NCBI GenBank assembly: GCA_023135025.1 | Contig: JAGLTY010000109.1 | Coordinates: 1 to 7,111, forward strand | Reading direction: 5' to 3' | Length of the DNA: 7,111 bases | Source: Bacteroidales bacterium | GTDB taxonomy: Bacteria > Bacteroidota > Bacteroidia > Bacteroidales > GCA-2748055 | Part shown: in pieces, positions 1 to 6,375 of the stretch | How the letters are laid out: each line of letters starts with the position of its first letter | Position numbering within the stretch: the first letter of the stretch is position 1 | The notes under the pieces: generated by a model | The model's database searches: none | The model's input: only the letters and a program-made list of their open reading frames with translations | Told to the model about the DNA's origin: nothing | Made by a program: the position numbers and the translations under genes

Positions 1-570
1 CGTGAATTTATCACTCATCTGAAGAGTGGGGCCATTCTGATCAACTCCTCCCGTGGAGGTGTGGTGGATGAAACTGCGCTCCTGGAGGGGATCCGGAGTG
101 GTAAATTATCAGATGTGATCCTGGATGTATTTGACAATGAACCGCTCATTAACCGGGATCTGCTGAAGACCATTACCCTGGCGACCCCTCATATTGCAGG
201 CTACTCCCTGGATGGGAAGGCCAATGGCACTACCATGTCGGTTCGTGCAGTGAGCCGTTTTTTTGGTCTGGGCCTTGATCAATGGTCTCCCGCTTCAGTG
301 CCGGCTCCAAATACCGCTGAACTGTTGGCCGACGGATCTGACAGTGACCTTTACACCCTTTTATGGGAGCTTTTCAGCCAGACCTATGATGTTGCTTCAG
401 ACACCCATCGGTTGAGGAGCGCCCCCGGCAGCTTTGAGAAGTTAAGGGAGGATTACCCTTTTCGAAGGGAGCCTGAAGCTTATGCGGTCAGGCTTTTTCA
501 GGGATACCCTGAGGTTAGGGCAATTCTTGAGAAGCTGGGATTTGATGTGTTGTCGGACCAGTGTATGTGA
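1..570 (+). CDS. pdxB: Erythronate-4-phosphate dehydrogenase, C-terminal half (5' end outside window)
   Basis: PdxB oxidises 4-phospho-D-erythronate to 2-oxo-3-hydroxy-4-phosphobutanoate in the cytoplasm, an early step of the DXP-dependent route to pyridoxal phosphate. The reading frame is open from base 1 and gives 189 residues before TGA. The visible part holds the end of the NAD-binding domain of the D-2-hydroxyacid dehydrogenase family: NSSRG (Arg at fragment residue 18), DNEP (Glu 47) and the PdxB-typical PHIAGYSLDGKANGT (His 64). The Arg-Glu-His spacings of 29 and 17 match the catalytic triad as I recall it for E. coli PdxB (R208, E237, H254), implying about 190 residues lie to the left. 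The remaining ~110 residues correspond to the PdxB-specific C-terminal dimerisation region (DUF3410 type), which separates it from SerA-like relatives. A GTG at 61 is internal and not a start. gnd follows 48 bases downstream, so co-transcription is possible. Confidence 0.93.
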   Translation, partial: REFITHLKSGAILINSSRGGVVDETALLEGIRSGKLSDVILDVFDNEPLINRDLLKTITLATPHIAGYSLDGKANGTTMSVRAVSRFFGLGLDQWSPASVPAPNTAELLADGSDSDLYTLLWELFSQTYDVASDTHRLRSAPGSFEKLREDYPFRREPEAYAVRLFQGYPEVRAILEKLGFDVLSDQCM

Positions 571-618
571 AAATGAAACAGGATAGATTCAAATTATAAA
601 AACAAATTAACAAGAAAG

Positions 619-2073
619 ATGAAAACAAAAGCAGATATCGGACTGATCGGACTGGCAGTGATGGGCGAGAACCTGGTGCTGAACATGGAGCGAAACGGAT
701 TTACCGTGGCAGTCTATAACCGCACCGTCGCAAAGGTGGATAAATTCATAAATGGCCGCGGAAAAGATAAGCGCTTTATTGGCGCACATTCCATTGAGGA
801 ATTTATTGCCTCGCTGGAACGCCCCAGGAAAGTGATGATGCTGGTAAAGGCTGGAAAACCGGTGGATGATTTTATAGAGATGCTGCTTCCCCACCTGGAG
901 GAGGGAGATATCATTATCGATGGTGGCAACTCCCATTTTCCCGATACCATTCGCCGGACCCGGTATGTGGAGAGTAAGGGGCTGTTGTTCATTGGAACAG
1001 GAGTCTCAGGAGGAGAAGAGGGTGCCCTGATGGGACCATCTATTATGCCTGGCGGATCGGCGGAAGCATGGCTTCATGTGAAGGAGATCTTTCAGGCAAT
1101 TTCGGCCAAGGTGGAAGATGGAACTCCCTGTTGCGAATGGGTGGGAGATAATGGCGCCGGTCATTTTGTGAAGATGGTTCACAATGGTATTGAGTATGGT
1201 GATATGCAGCTGATCAGTGAGGCCTATAACCTGATGAAGAATCTCCTGGGGATGAGTGCCGATGAGATGCACGATGTTTTCAGGGAGTGGAACGAAGGGG
1301 AGCTGGATAGTTACCTGATTGAGATTACCAGGGATATTCTGGGATATCGCGATGAGGATGGAGAACCACTGGTAGAGAAGATTCTTGATACAGCCGGACA
1401 GAAAGGGACCGGGAAGTGGACCGGTATCGAGGCGCTGGACCTGGGAATTCCCCTGACCCTGATCGGGGAGTCTGTATTCGCCAGGTGCCTCTCGGCCATC
1501 AAGGAGGAGCGGGTGGAGGCTTCAAGGGTCCTGTCGGGACCGGTTCCCTCATTCGGGGGCGACAGGGCGATGTTTATCAATGATATCAAGAGTGCACTCT
1601 ACGCCTCTAAGATTGTCTCCTATGCCCAGGGATATACTCTGATGCGTGAGGCGGCAAAGGAGTATGGTTGGGAGCTGAACTATGGCGGAATTGCCCTGCT
1701 CTGGAGAGGTGGTTGTATCATCAGGTCGGTTTTCCTGAGTAAAATCAAGGATGCATTTGATCAGAATCCTGCCCTTCCCAACCTGCTGCTGAATCCCTTC
1801 TTCAAGGAGAAGGTTGAAGTTGCCCAGGAAGGATGGCGCAAGGTGGTAGCCACGGCACTGGTGAACGGAATTCCTGTTCCGGCATTCACCACGGCACTAA
1901 ACTATTTTGACGGCTACCGTTCAGAACGCCTTCCGGCCAATATGCTGCAGGCGCAGCGCGACTACTTCGGAGCGCATACCTATGAGCGTGTGGATAAACC
2001 ACGGGGTGAGTTCTTCCATACCAACTGGACCGGCAGGGGTGGAGATACCAGCTCCTCTACCTATAGTATTTAA
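619..2073 (+). CDS. gnd: 6-phosphogluconate dehydrogenase, decarboxylating
   Basis: Gnd converts 6-phosphogluconate and NADP+ to ribulose 5-phosphate, CO2 and NADPH in the oxidative pentose phosphate pathway (cytoplasmic homodimer). The protein has 484 residues, the usual long bacterial form. Seen in order: the Rossmann dinucleotide loop GLAVMG (residues 11-16), NRT (34-36), the signature that favours NADP+, DGGNSH (101-106), the substrate loop GVSGGEEGA (128-136), catalytic Lys185 and Glu192 in KMVHNGIE (E. coli K183 and E190), and the C-terminal RDYFGAH (447-453), which reaches into the partner subunit's active site. The tail continues past the usual FHTNW with a short Gly/Ser/Thr-rich extension. 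No key residue is missing. The ATG at 619 follows an A-rich leader with only a weak AAGAAAG. It lies 48 bases after pdxB on the same strand and ends in a strong terminator. No zwf or pgl follows, although gnd is often grouped with them in Bacteroides. Confidence 0.97.
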   Translation: MKTKADIGLIGLAVMGENLVLNMERNGFTVAVYNRTVAKVDKFINGRGKDKRFIGAHSIEEFIASLERPRKVMMLVKAGKPVDDFIEMLLPHLEEGDIIIDGGNSHFPDTIRRTRYVESKGLLFIGTGVSGGEEGALMGPSIMPGGSAEAWLHVKEIFQAISAKVEDGTPCCEWVGDNGAGHFVKMVHNGIEYGDMQLISEAYNLMKNLLGMSADEMHDVFREWNEGELDSYLIEITRDILGYRDEDGEPLVEKILDTAGQKGTGKWTGIEALDLGIPLTLIGESVFARCLSAIKEERVEASRVLSGPVPSFGGDRAMFINDIKSALYASKIVSYAQGYTLMREAAKEYGWELNYGGIALLWRGGCIIRSVFLSKIKDAFDQNPALPNLLLNPFFKEKVEVAQEGWRKVVATALVNGIPVPAFTTALNYFDGYRSERLPANMLQAQRDYFGAHTYERVDKPRGEFFHTNWTGRGGDTSSSTYSI

Positions 2074-2093
2074 TTACTTTTCCCGTGAGGAAG

Positions 2094-2125
2094 AAAAGAG
2101 GCGCTGATTATGGTGCCTCTTTTTT
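2094..2125 (+). terminator. Intrinsic terminator of gnd, probably bidirectional
   Basis: The left arm at 2094-2104 (AAAAGAGGCGC) pairs over 11 bp with 2113-2123, with one G-U wobble (2103/2114) and an 8-base loop. The right arm runs into a T tract ending at 2125, so it fits Rho-independent termination of gnd. Read on the minus strand the wobble becomes a C-A mismatch, leaving 9 continuous bp but only a short U run, so termination of the convergent gene would be weaker. The right arm and T tract encode the last codons (KKEAP) and the stop region of the minus-strand gene, so one element is shared between coding and termination. Confidence 0.85.
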
Positions 2126-2869
2126 ATATGAGAGCTCTTGTTGATACCAGCAATCGAACTCGTCAATTCGCTTCAGGTATTTCACCAGCTCTTCATTGAT
2201 CGATTTCCACTCTTCAGACGCTATTTCCCAAATTTTTCTATCCTGCTGCAAAAAATCCATTTTATCTTTTCCAAAAGACCAGCTAATATAGAGAGGTTGT
2301 TCGTACCCGATCTTAGCCTCTCCAACCATAGAGGCATCCTCATAGCCTTTTTCTTTAAGCACTGTGTTCGCCTTTCTTAGCAGCTCCTCCATCTTCTTTT
2401 CACTACCTTTTTTAATATAGAGTTCCTGCCACTTGCAGTATTTCAGATCTTCTTCATTCAGTCGGGGAGTCTCCGGTTCATGGGAAAGATCCAGGCGTGT
2501 GACCATCACTTTGGAAACCTGTGATTCAATGCAAGCCTGGAATCTTTCAAAATTCTCTTCGCCAAACTTTTCCACAATGCCATCCCATGCATCTTCAATC
2601 TTTTTTATATCATTCAGCTCCTCAATGGGATACCAGAGGCAATAAGTGAAGTAATTTTTGCTCCATACCTCGTACTGATACGGGAAATTTTCCTCTTTGC
2701 AGAGTTTGAGCAGATCCATGCTAACTTCAACATACTGATCCACCATATCAGGTTTAACTACCTCTTCATCCACCATCCACAGTTGTTCTTTTTTCTCCTG
2801 TGCAGCTACATTCAGGGCAAATAGCCCTGCCAGCATCAGCACCGGAACCAATGTGATTAACTTTTTCAT
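2108..2869 (-). CDS. Secreted protein of unknown function with two tandem alpha/beta repeats
   Basis: I do not recognise a named family. The 253-residue product starts with MKK, a hydrophobic stretch (residues 4-19) and VAA followed by Gln24, a good signal peptidase I site, with no lipobox Cys. It should therefore be exported to the periplasm as a soluble protein. The mature part looks like two related units, about residues 29-130 and 146-248. Each runs strand, long charged helix (near 42-61 and 157-175), two strands (66-80 and 181-199), then a long helical region with Trp (85-116 and 202-232) and a final strand ending in DLS or ELS. This resembles two ferredoxin-like halves of a dimeric alpha/beta-barrel (NIPSNAP/ABM type) fused in one chain; that fold is inference. 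It contains five cysteines (57, 77, 113, 145, 240) and is rich in Glu, Lys and Trp. It is probably its own transcript, since terminators lie on both sides. The ATG has no clear Shine-Dalgarno sequence, but the signal peptide fixes the start. Confidence 0.82.
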   Translation of the reverse strand: MKKLITLVPVLMLAGLFALNVAAQEKKEQLWMVDEEVVKPDMVDQYVEVSMDLLKLCKEENFPYQYEVWSKNYFTYCLWYPIEELNDIKKIEDAWDGIVEKFGEENFERFQACIESQVSKVMVTRLDLSHEPETPRLNEEDLKYCKWQELYIKKGSEKKMEELLRKANTVLKEKGYEDASMVGEAKIGYEQPLYISWSFGKDKMDFLQQDRKIWEIASEEWKSINEELVKYLKRIDEFDCWYQQELSYKKEAP

Positions 2870-2927
2870 GAGCTTGATTTTTTAGGATTTACGAAGGCAA
2901 GTTATGAAATAGTACAGTGCCATGCAT

Positions 2928-2957
2928 AAAAACGGGGAGCCGTTTTAGCTCCCCGTT
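2928..2957 (-). terminator. Intrinsic terminator of the small NUMOD1-like gene
   Basis: A perfect 10-bp stem is formed by AACGGGGAGC (2931-2940) and GCTCCCCGTT (2948-2957) with a 7-base loop. On the minus strand the stem is followed by a T run (2928-2930 plus the two T at the stem foot), while the plus-strand side lacks a T tract. It lies about 40 bases after the stop codon at 2997 and about 60 bases before the start of the secreted-protein gene, so it separates the two minus-strand genes. Confidence 0.85.
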
Positions 2958-2996
2958 CAAAGTTCAAATATTTTTTGATTGGTATCTGCGCAGCAG

Positions 2997-3314
2997 TTAT
3001 CCATTGAAACCACCCAAACGGGTATAGTTGTTCTGTGCGTTGATATAGAATGCTTTGTATTTGATATAATGGTTTCCTTTTTTGAATTCCCAGTGCACAT
3101 TCTTGGCTTTGAAAATCTTTCCGATACATGCTTCAAAGATCATGGTATAGGAGATTCCGGTGATCTGTTCAGCTTCCAGTATGCTTTTGAATTCCACACT
3201 CCTGTCTGCGAAATGTCCGACTACAGGAAGGGAGTATTTCTTCTGGGCTCTTTTTTTCCTGGCTCCTTCATTTAGGATAGGAGTTTTTCTGACTTCAGCT
3301 AGTTCATCCAACAT
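2997..3314 (-). CDS. Small basic protein with a NUMOD1-like helix-turn-helix segment
   Basis: The gene encodes 105 residues. The N-terminal part (about 9-26) is strongly basic with RKKRAQKK. Residues 40-77 follow a pattern I associate with NUMOD1-type DNA-binding modules of homing endonucleases and related Bacteroidota proteins: a strand with F42, then S44-x-x-EA (47-48), TGIS (52-55), a helix with I59 and AC (62-63), GK (65-66) and a final W75-x-F77. No nuclease motif (HNH or GIY-YIG) is visible, so the module appears to stand alone. The Tyr/Asn-rich C-terminal 28 residues match nothing I know. A role in nucleic-acid binding is inferred from this pattern and the charge only. It has its own terminator and a divergent promoter region. 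No clear Shine-Dalgarno precedes the ATG. An ordinary conserved hypothetical protein without DNA binding remains possible. Confidence 0.75.
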   Translation of the reverse strand: MLDELAEVRKTPILNEGARKKRAQKKYSLPVVGHFADRSVEFKSILEAEQITGISYTMIFEACIGKIFKAKNVHWEFKKGNHYIKYKAFYINAQNNYTRLGGFNG

Positions 3315-3456
3315 TTAACCAGTTTTATCTCTAATACGTAAATGTATATCAAAATGTTATGTCTGTGGTAAAATTAAGAAAAAAAATAGAACCTGAACAG
3401 TGAGGTTTTATTAACAAATAGTGTATTTTTAACACGCCCTGAAATGACATAATCTA
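3315..3456. promoter_or_regulatory. Divergent intergenic region with weak promoter candidates
   Basis: This 142-base A/T-rich gap separates the starts of the small minus-strand gene and the plus-strand flavoprotein gene and must hold promoters for one or both. The best -7 candidates each match five of the six fixed positions of TAnnTTTG: TACATTTA on the minus strand (3339-3346, 25 bases from the ATG) and TATTTTTA on the plus strand (3424-3431, 25 bases from the ATG). Neither has a convincing TTTG about 20 bases upstream, so both are tentative. The centre of the gap also contains the terminator-like element listed separately. Confidence 0.3.
3379..3412 (-). terminator. Possible minus-strand terminator or leader hairpin
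   Basis: On the minus strand the arms 3412-3403 and 3394-3385 (AATAAAACCT and AGGTTCTATT) pair with one C-A mismatch and an 8-base loop, directly followed by eight T residues (the A run 3379-3386 on the plus strand). This has the layout of an intrinsic terminator but the stem is A/T-rich with only two G-C pairs, so it would be weak. It points into the start of the small minus-strand gene, 65 bases before its ATG. It could end transcripts arriving from dapF or act in that gene's leader, or be a chance feature of A/T-rich DNA. Confidence 0.35.
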
Positions 3457-3972
3457 ATGAAGACCCTCATTGCATACTCAACTACCCTTGGTTGTACCGA
3501 GCAGTGTGCCTCTAAACTGAAAGACGATCTTGGTGAAGGGGTGGAGATGGTCCGCATCTCACGCCGCAGAAGGTACAACCTGCAACAGCATGATACCATT
3601 ATCGTAGGAGGTTCTATCCATGAAGGAATGATTCAGCGATCGGTGCATAAATTTTGCGAGAGCAATCTTGAGGTTCTGATGCAGAAGCAGGTGGGTCTCT
3701 TTGTCTGCTGCATGGATCCCGATGCCAATGAGCAGGAACTTATCGATCGTGCTTTCCCTGCACAGCTGGTGGAACATGCGTTGGCCAGCGGGTTCTTCGG
3801 TGGGGAGTTAAATATTAAGAAGATGAACCTGCTTCAGAAGATCATGACACGGAAGGCTGCCCGCCTGCAGAAGGAGCCCGATATTGATTTTCAGAGTATT
3901 CTTCAGTTTGCCAGGACGATCCACGAACTGGGATCAGACGATAATATCAATGGTCCCATCGTACACATGTGA
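3457..3972 (+). CDS. Flavodoxin-fold protein, HemG/Flavodoxin_5 type
   Basis: The 171-residue protein has a short-chain flavodoxin fold. It begins MKTLIAYST, and residues 8-14 (STTLGCT) form the FMN-phosphate loop (S/T-x-x-x-G-x-T). GGSIHEG (51-57) and FVCCMDP (82-88) are the later flavin-side loops, and FFGGE (113-117) followed by a basic helix is typical of the Flavodoxin_5 family. E. coli HemG, which oxidises protoporphyrinogen IX with menaquinone in haem synthesis, has the same start, a similar VxGxSI loop and similar length (181 residues), so a HemG-like oxidoreductase is possible. The same family contains many flavodoxins of unknown partner, so I give no symbol. There is no signal peptide; the protein should be cytoplasmic, perhaps membrane-associated through the basic segments (R36-R39 and around 120-140). 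Its last 39 bases overlap the 3' end of dapF on the opposite strand. No terminator hairpin follows on the plus strand. Confidence 0.85.
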   Translation: MKTLIAYSTTLGCTEQCASKLKDDLGEGVEMVRISRRRRYNLQQHDTIIVGGSIHEGMIQRSVHKFCESNLEVLMQKQVGLFVCCMDPDANEQELIDRAFPAQLVEHALASGFFGGELNIKKMNLLQKIMTRKAARLQKEPDIDFQSILQFARTIHELGSDDNINGPIVHM

Positions 3973-4728
3973 TACGGGTCCGGTAAGGTAGATATGGGTA
4001 AAGTGCTGGTGACCCTGCGCCTTAAATGAAACATTCAACTGACCTCCCCTTGTCTCCACCTGGTATGATAAAATGTCAGACCTGAAGTGAAAACTGGCCA
4101 TTATGGCAGCTGCAGCAACACCGGTTCCACAAGACCAGGTTTCTCTCTCCACACCGCGTTCAAAGGTTCTGACCGCAATCTGCCCTGAGCCAGATTCCGG
4201 TTCCAGAAAATTGACATTTACGCCACCTGAACCAAACCTCTCCTGGTGCCTGATCTCCGCTCCTTCACGCTCCACATCGATCTCCTTCAGGTTCTTTACC
4301 AGTTTCACAAAATGGGGAGAACCTGTGTTGAGCAGGTAACCATCCTCCAACCGTTCGATTCCTGATACATCAACCAGTTTCAGGCGCACCTCGCTGTTGG
4401 GTAGAATGGAGGCAGTGTGTGCGCCGTCAATGCCATCAAAAGTGGCTTCCGTGCTCACAATCCCCAGTTGTCGGGCAAAGGCTGCGATACAGCGTCCACC
4501 ATTCCCGCACATGGTACCCTCTCTTCCATCTGCATTGAAGTAACGCATGGTAAAGTCGAACCCTCTGCTCTCCTCCAGGATGATCAATCCATCTCCTCCC
4601 ACTCCAAACCTGCGGTCACAGAGCCGGTTGATCAGATCGGTATGGAAAAACGAGCTCTCCAGATCCCTTCCGTCGATCATAACGAAATCATTTCCAGTAC
4701 CATGATATTTTGAAAAGTGAACAAGCAT
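3934..4728 (-). CDS. dapF: Diaminopimelate epimerase
   Basis: DapF interconverts LL- and meso-diaminopimelate in the cytoplasm, giving the peptidoglycan cross-linking residue and the lysine precursor. The product has 264 residues, normal for the family. Both halves of the pseudo-symmetric fold are visible. The first has YHGTGNDF (8-15) near the N-terminus and NADG (65-68) leading to MCGNGGRC, with catalytic Cys74. The second has NTGSPHFV (134-141), the ERG motif (190-192) and SCGTG with catalytic Cys200. The two-cysteine acid/base pair is complete, so the enzyme should be active. The ATG at 4728 immediately precedes the expected first strand (HFSKYHGTGN). No Shine-Dalgarno sequence is evident. 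The gene stands alone, divergent from the DegP-type protease gene, and ends 39 bases inside the convergent flavoprotein gene. No hairpin terminator lies near its stop codon. Confidence 0.97.
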   Translation of the reverse strand: MLVHFSKYHGTGNDFVMIDGRDLESSFFHTDLINRLCDRRFGVGGDGLIILEESRGFDFTMRYFNADGREGTMCGNGGRCIAAFARQLGIVSTEATFDGIDGAHTASILPNSEVRLKLVDVSGIERLEDGYLLNTGSPHFVKLVKNLKEIDVEREGAEIRHQERFGSGGVNVNFLEPESGSGQIAVRTFERGVERETWSCGTGVAAAAIMASFHFRSDILSYQVETRGGQLNVSFKAQGHQHFTHIYLTGPVSHVYDGTIDIIV

Positions 4729-4808
4729 ACAGGGTCGCGCGTTAAAAAAGGTTAAAAGGGGAGGGGATTACCAATTTTTTTTCAATTCAAGTTGTTATCA
4801 TAGTAAAT

Positions 4809-4824
4809 TGCCTTATTAAAGGCA
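4809..4824. repeat. Short inverted repeat in the dapF/degP intergenic region
   Basis: The 153-base gap 4729-4881 lies between the divergent starts of dapF and the protease gene. Its clearest structure is a 6-bp inverted repeat, TGCCTT and AAGGCA, around a 4-base loop, about 60 bases before the protease ATG. Neither strand has a T tract after it, so it is not an obvious terminator and could be an operator or a chance hairpin. I see no clear TAnnTTTG promoter in the gap. A TTTG at 4830-4833 followed by TATTAATT at 4860-4867 is a poor, over-spaced candidate for the protease. The dapF side is pyrimidine-rich on the coding strand. Confidence 0.3.
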
Positions 4825-4881
4825 CGGAATTTGATTATAGAATTCAGCATTAACAAAGGTATTAATTAAAAGTATAGAAAG

Positions 4882-6318
4882 ATGAAAGCAAGGAGATTCC
4901 TGGGTCTATTTGTGGTAGCAGTTTTGGGTGCAATGGTTGCAGTTATTGTATATGCAAGGTTGTTTCAGCCTGAAACGGCCGTGGTTGAGGTTCCTGCTGA
5001 AAACAGGTTCCAGTATGTTAATCTCCCTGGAGTAGAATCTGGCAGTGCACTTGATTTTACAGCGGCAGTTGAGCAGTCCATCGATGCGGTGGTTCATGTG
5101 AAGACCAAGGTGTTCAGAGAGTCCCAGGGAAATTATCTGTATGAATTCTTTTTCGGGGAGCAGCCCAATAGAGAAGCTCAGCCATTACTGGGTTTTGGAA
5201 GTGGAGTGATCATTTCCAATAAAGGTTATATAGTGACCAATAACCATGTGATTGTAGGTTCTGATGAGGTCGTGGTGGTGCTAAATAATAAACGTGAATA
5301 CAATGCACGGGTGATGGGAGCAGATCCCAACACCGATCTGGCGCTGCTAAAGATAGAGGCAGAAGGACTCTCCCAGTTACCCTTTGGAGACTCCGATGCA
5401 CTCCGTCTGGGTGAATGGGTGCTAGCCATCGGGAACCCCTATAACCTTACCAGTACGGTAACAGCGGGAATTGTCAGTGCCAAGGCAAGGAACCTGCATT
5501 TCCACCGTACACAGGAGTTTAGCATTGAGTCCTTTATTCAGACCGATGCTGCTGTGAACCCAGGGAACAGCGGTGGAGCCCTGATCAACACCAGGGGTGA
5601 ACTGGTGGGGATCAATACGGCCATTGCATCCCTTAACGGTGCTTTTGTTGGTTATTCGTTTGCAATCCCGGTGACCATTGTGGAGAAAGTAGTAAAAGAC
5701 CTTATCGAATATGGTGAAGTTCAGCGGGCAATTCTGGGTGTTGAGATCGCAGATGTGACTGCTGAGCTGGCCCAGGAGGAGCGCATCGATGAGATCGAAG
5801 GAGTATACGTGGTCAGGGTTCGAGACGACGGAGCTGCCAGACAGGCCGGCATCAGGGAGAAGGATATTATTATCTCCATAGATGATACCAGGGTAAATAG
5901 CGCTGCAGAGTTGCAGGAGGTGGTCTCCAGGTACAGGCCGGGGCAGAAGGTGAAGGTTGTTATTAAAAGGGATGGTAAGTTGAAACAATTTGACCTGGTA
6001 TTGCGTAACCTTGAGGGCAGCACAGAAATAGTAAAGAAAGATGATGTGATGGAGCTGCTGGGTGCCAGCTTTGAACCGCTATCTGAGCGGGAGAAGCAGA
6101 AACTTGGTATACGCAATGGACTCAAAGTAAAATCTGTCAGGAAAGGAAAATTTATGAAGGTGGGAATTCGGGAGGGATTTGTGCTTACCAATGTAAACAA
6201 AAAGCCTGTTGACAGTGTTAATGATATTACAGCAATTCTTAAAGATTCGGAAGGAGGAGTTATTATTGAAGGTGTGGACCGTAATGGTTCAAGGTCTTAT
6301 TATGCCTTTGGCATGTAG
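4882..6318 (+). CDS. degP: DegP/HtrA-type periplasmic serine protease with two PDZ domains
   Basis: HtrA-family proteases degrade or refold damaged proteins in the cell envelope. The protein has 478 residues. The N-terminus is MKARR followed by a hydrophobic segment (6-24) with no good signal peptidase site, so it is either a membrane anchor or an uncleaved signal. The chymotrypsin-like domain (about 57-275) carries the full catalytic triad: His122 in TNNHV, Asp152 in NTDLALLK and Ser230 in NPGNSGG. The regulatory LA loop (about 80-101) looks short compared with E. coli DegP. PDZ1 (about 280-376) has the carboxylate-binding loop ILGV (284-287), and PDZ2 (about 385-478) is more divergent but keeps the KVGIREG turn. 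DegP and DegQ cannot be separated from sequence alone; the symbol indicates the family. The ATG at 4882 is preceded by AGAAAG. rpoD follows 110 bases downstream on the same strand with its own promoter. Confidence 0.95.
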   Translation: MKARRFLGLFVVAVLGAMVAVIVYARLFQPETAVVEVPAENRFQYVNLPGVESGSALDFTAAVEQSIDAVVHVKTKVFRESQGNYLYEFFFGEQPNREAQPLLGFGSGVIISNKGYIVTNNHVIVGSDEVVVVLNNKREYNARVMGADPNTDLALLKIEAEGLSQLPFGDSDALRLGEWVLAIGNPYNLTSTVTAGIVSAKARNLHFHRTQEFSIESFIQTDAAVNPGNSGGALINTRGELVGINTAIASLNGAFVGYSFAIPVTIVEKVVKDLIEYGEVQRAILGVEIADVTAELAQEERIDEIEGVYVVRVRDDGAARQAGIREKDIIISIDDTRVNSAAELQEVVSRYRPGQKVKVVIKRDGKLKQFDLVLRNLEGSTEIVKKDDVMELLGASFEPLSEREKQKLGIRNGLKVKSVRKGKFMKVGIREGFVLTNVNKKPVDSVNDITAILKDSEGGVIIEGVDRNGSRSYYAFGM

Positions 6319-6346
6319 AATCTCCCTAAGTTACATTAAGATTATC

Positions 6347-6375
6347 CTTATTTAAATTGACTAAAGATAAATAAG
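6347..6375. repeat. 8-bp inverted repeat around the rpoD -33 element
   Basis: CTTATTTA (6347-6354) and TAAATAAG (6368-6375) are exact reverse complements separated by 13 bases. The proposed -33 element of the rpoD promoter (6356-6359) lies in the loop and the right arm is in the promoter spacer. The geometry would suit a dimeric repressor, and no T tract follows, so a terminator for the protease gene is less likely. The arms are seven-eighths A/T, so chance is a real alternative. Confidence 0.4.

Noticed and set aside
61..570. A separate gene starting at the GTG at 61
   Set aside because: The frame is open to base 1 and the residues before it (including NSSRG) are essential PdxB sequence, so the GTG is an internal Val codon.
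541..571. A promoter for gnd: TTTG at 541-544 and TATGTGAA 19 bases later
   Set aside because: The spacing fits but the -7 element matches only three of six fixed positions and the site is inside the pdxB coding region; too weak to annotate.
607..936. Minus-strand open frames opposite gnd (607-936, 714-992, 1006-1272, 1311-1589)
   Set aside because: All lie inside gnd, which is complete and confidently identified; none shows a recognisable motif.
3973..4010. A terminator for the flavoprotein gene just after its stop
   Set aside because: Short partial palindromes such as ACATGT are present but there is no stable stem followed by a T tract on the plus strand.
4729..4765. Repeated GTTAAAA and purine-rich tracts before dapF as regulatory repeats
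   Set aside because: Two short imperfect copies in A/T-rich DNA are expected by chance and no promoter element lines up with them.
5422..5988. A 188-codon open frame on the minus strand inside the protease gene
   Set aside because: It lies wholly within a confident DegP-type gene with catalytic motifs on the other strand, is rich in unlikely residue runs and resembles no family; it is a shadow of the coding frame.
5721..6200. A 159-codon minus-strand open frame rich in Ser and Thr
   Set aside because: It overlaps the PDZ-coding part of the protease gene and has the low-complexity composition typical of an antisense shadow.
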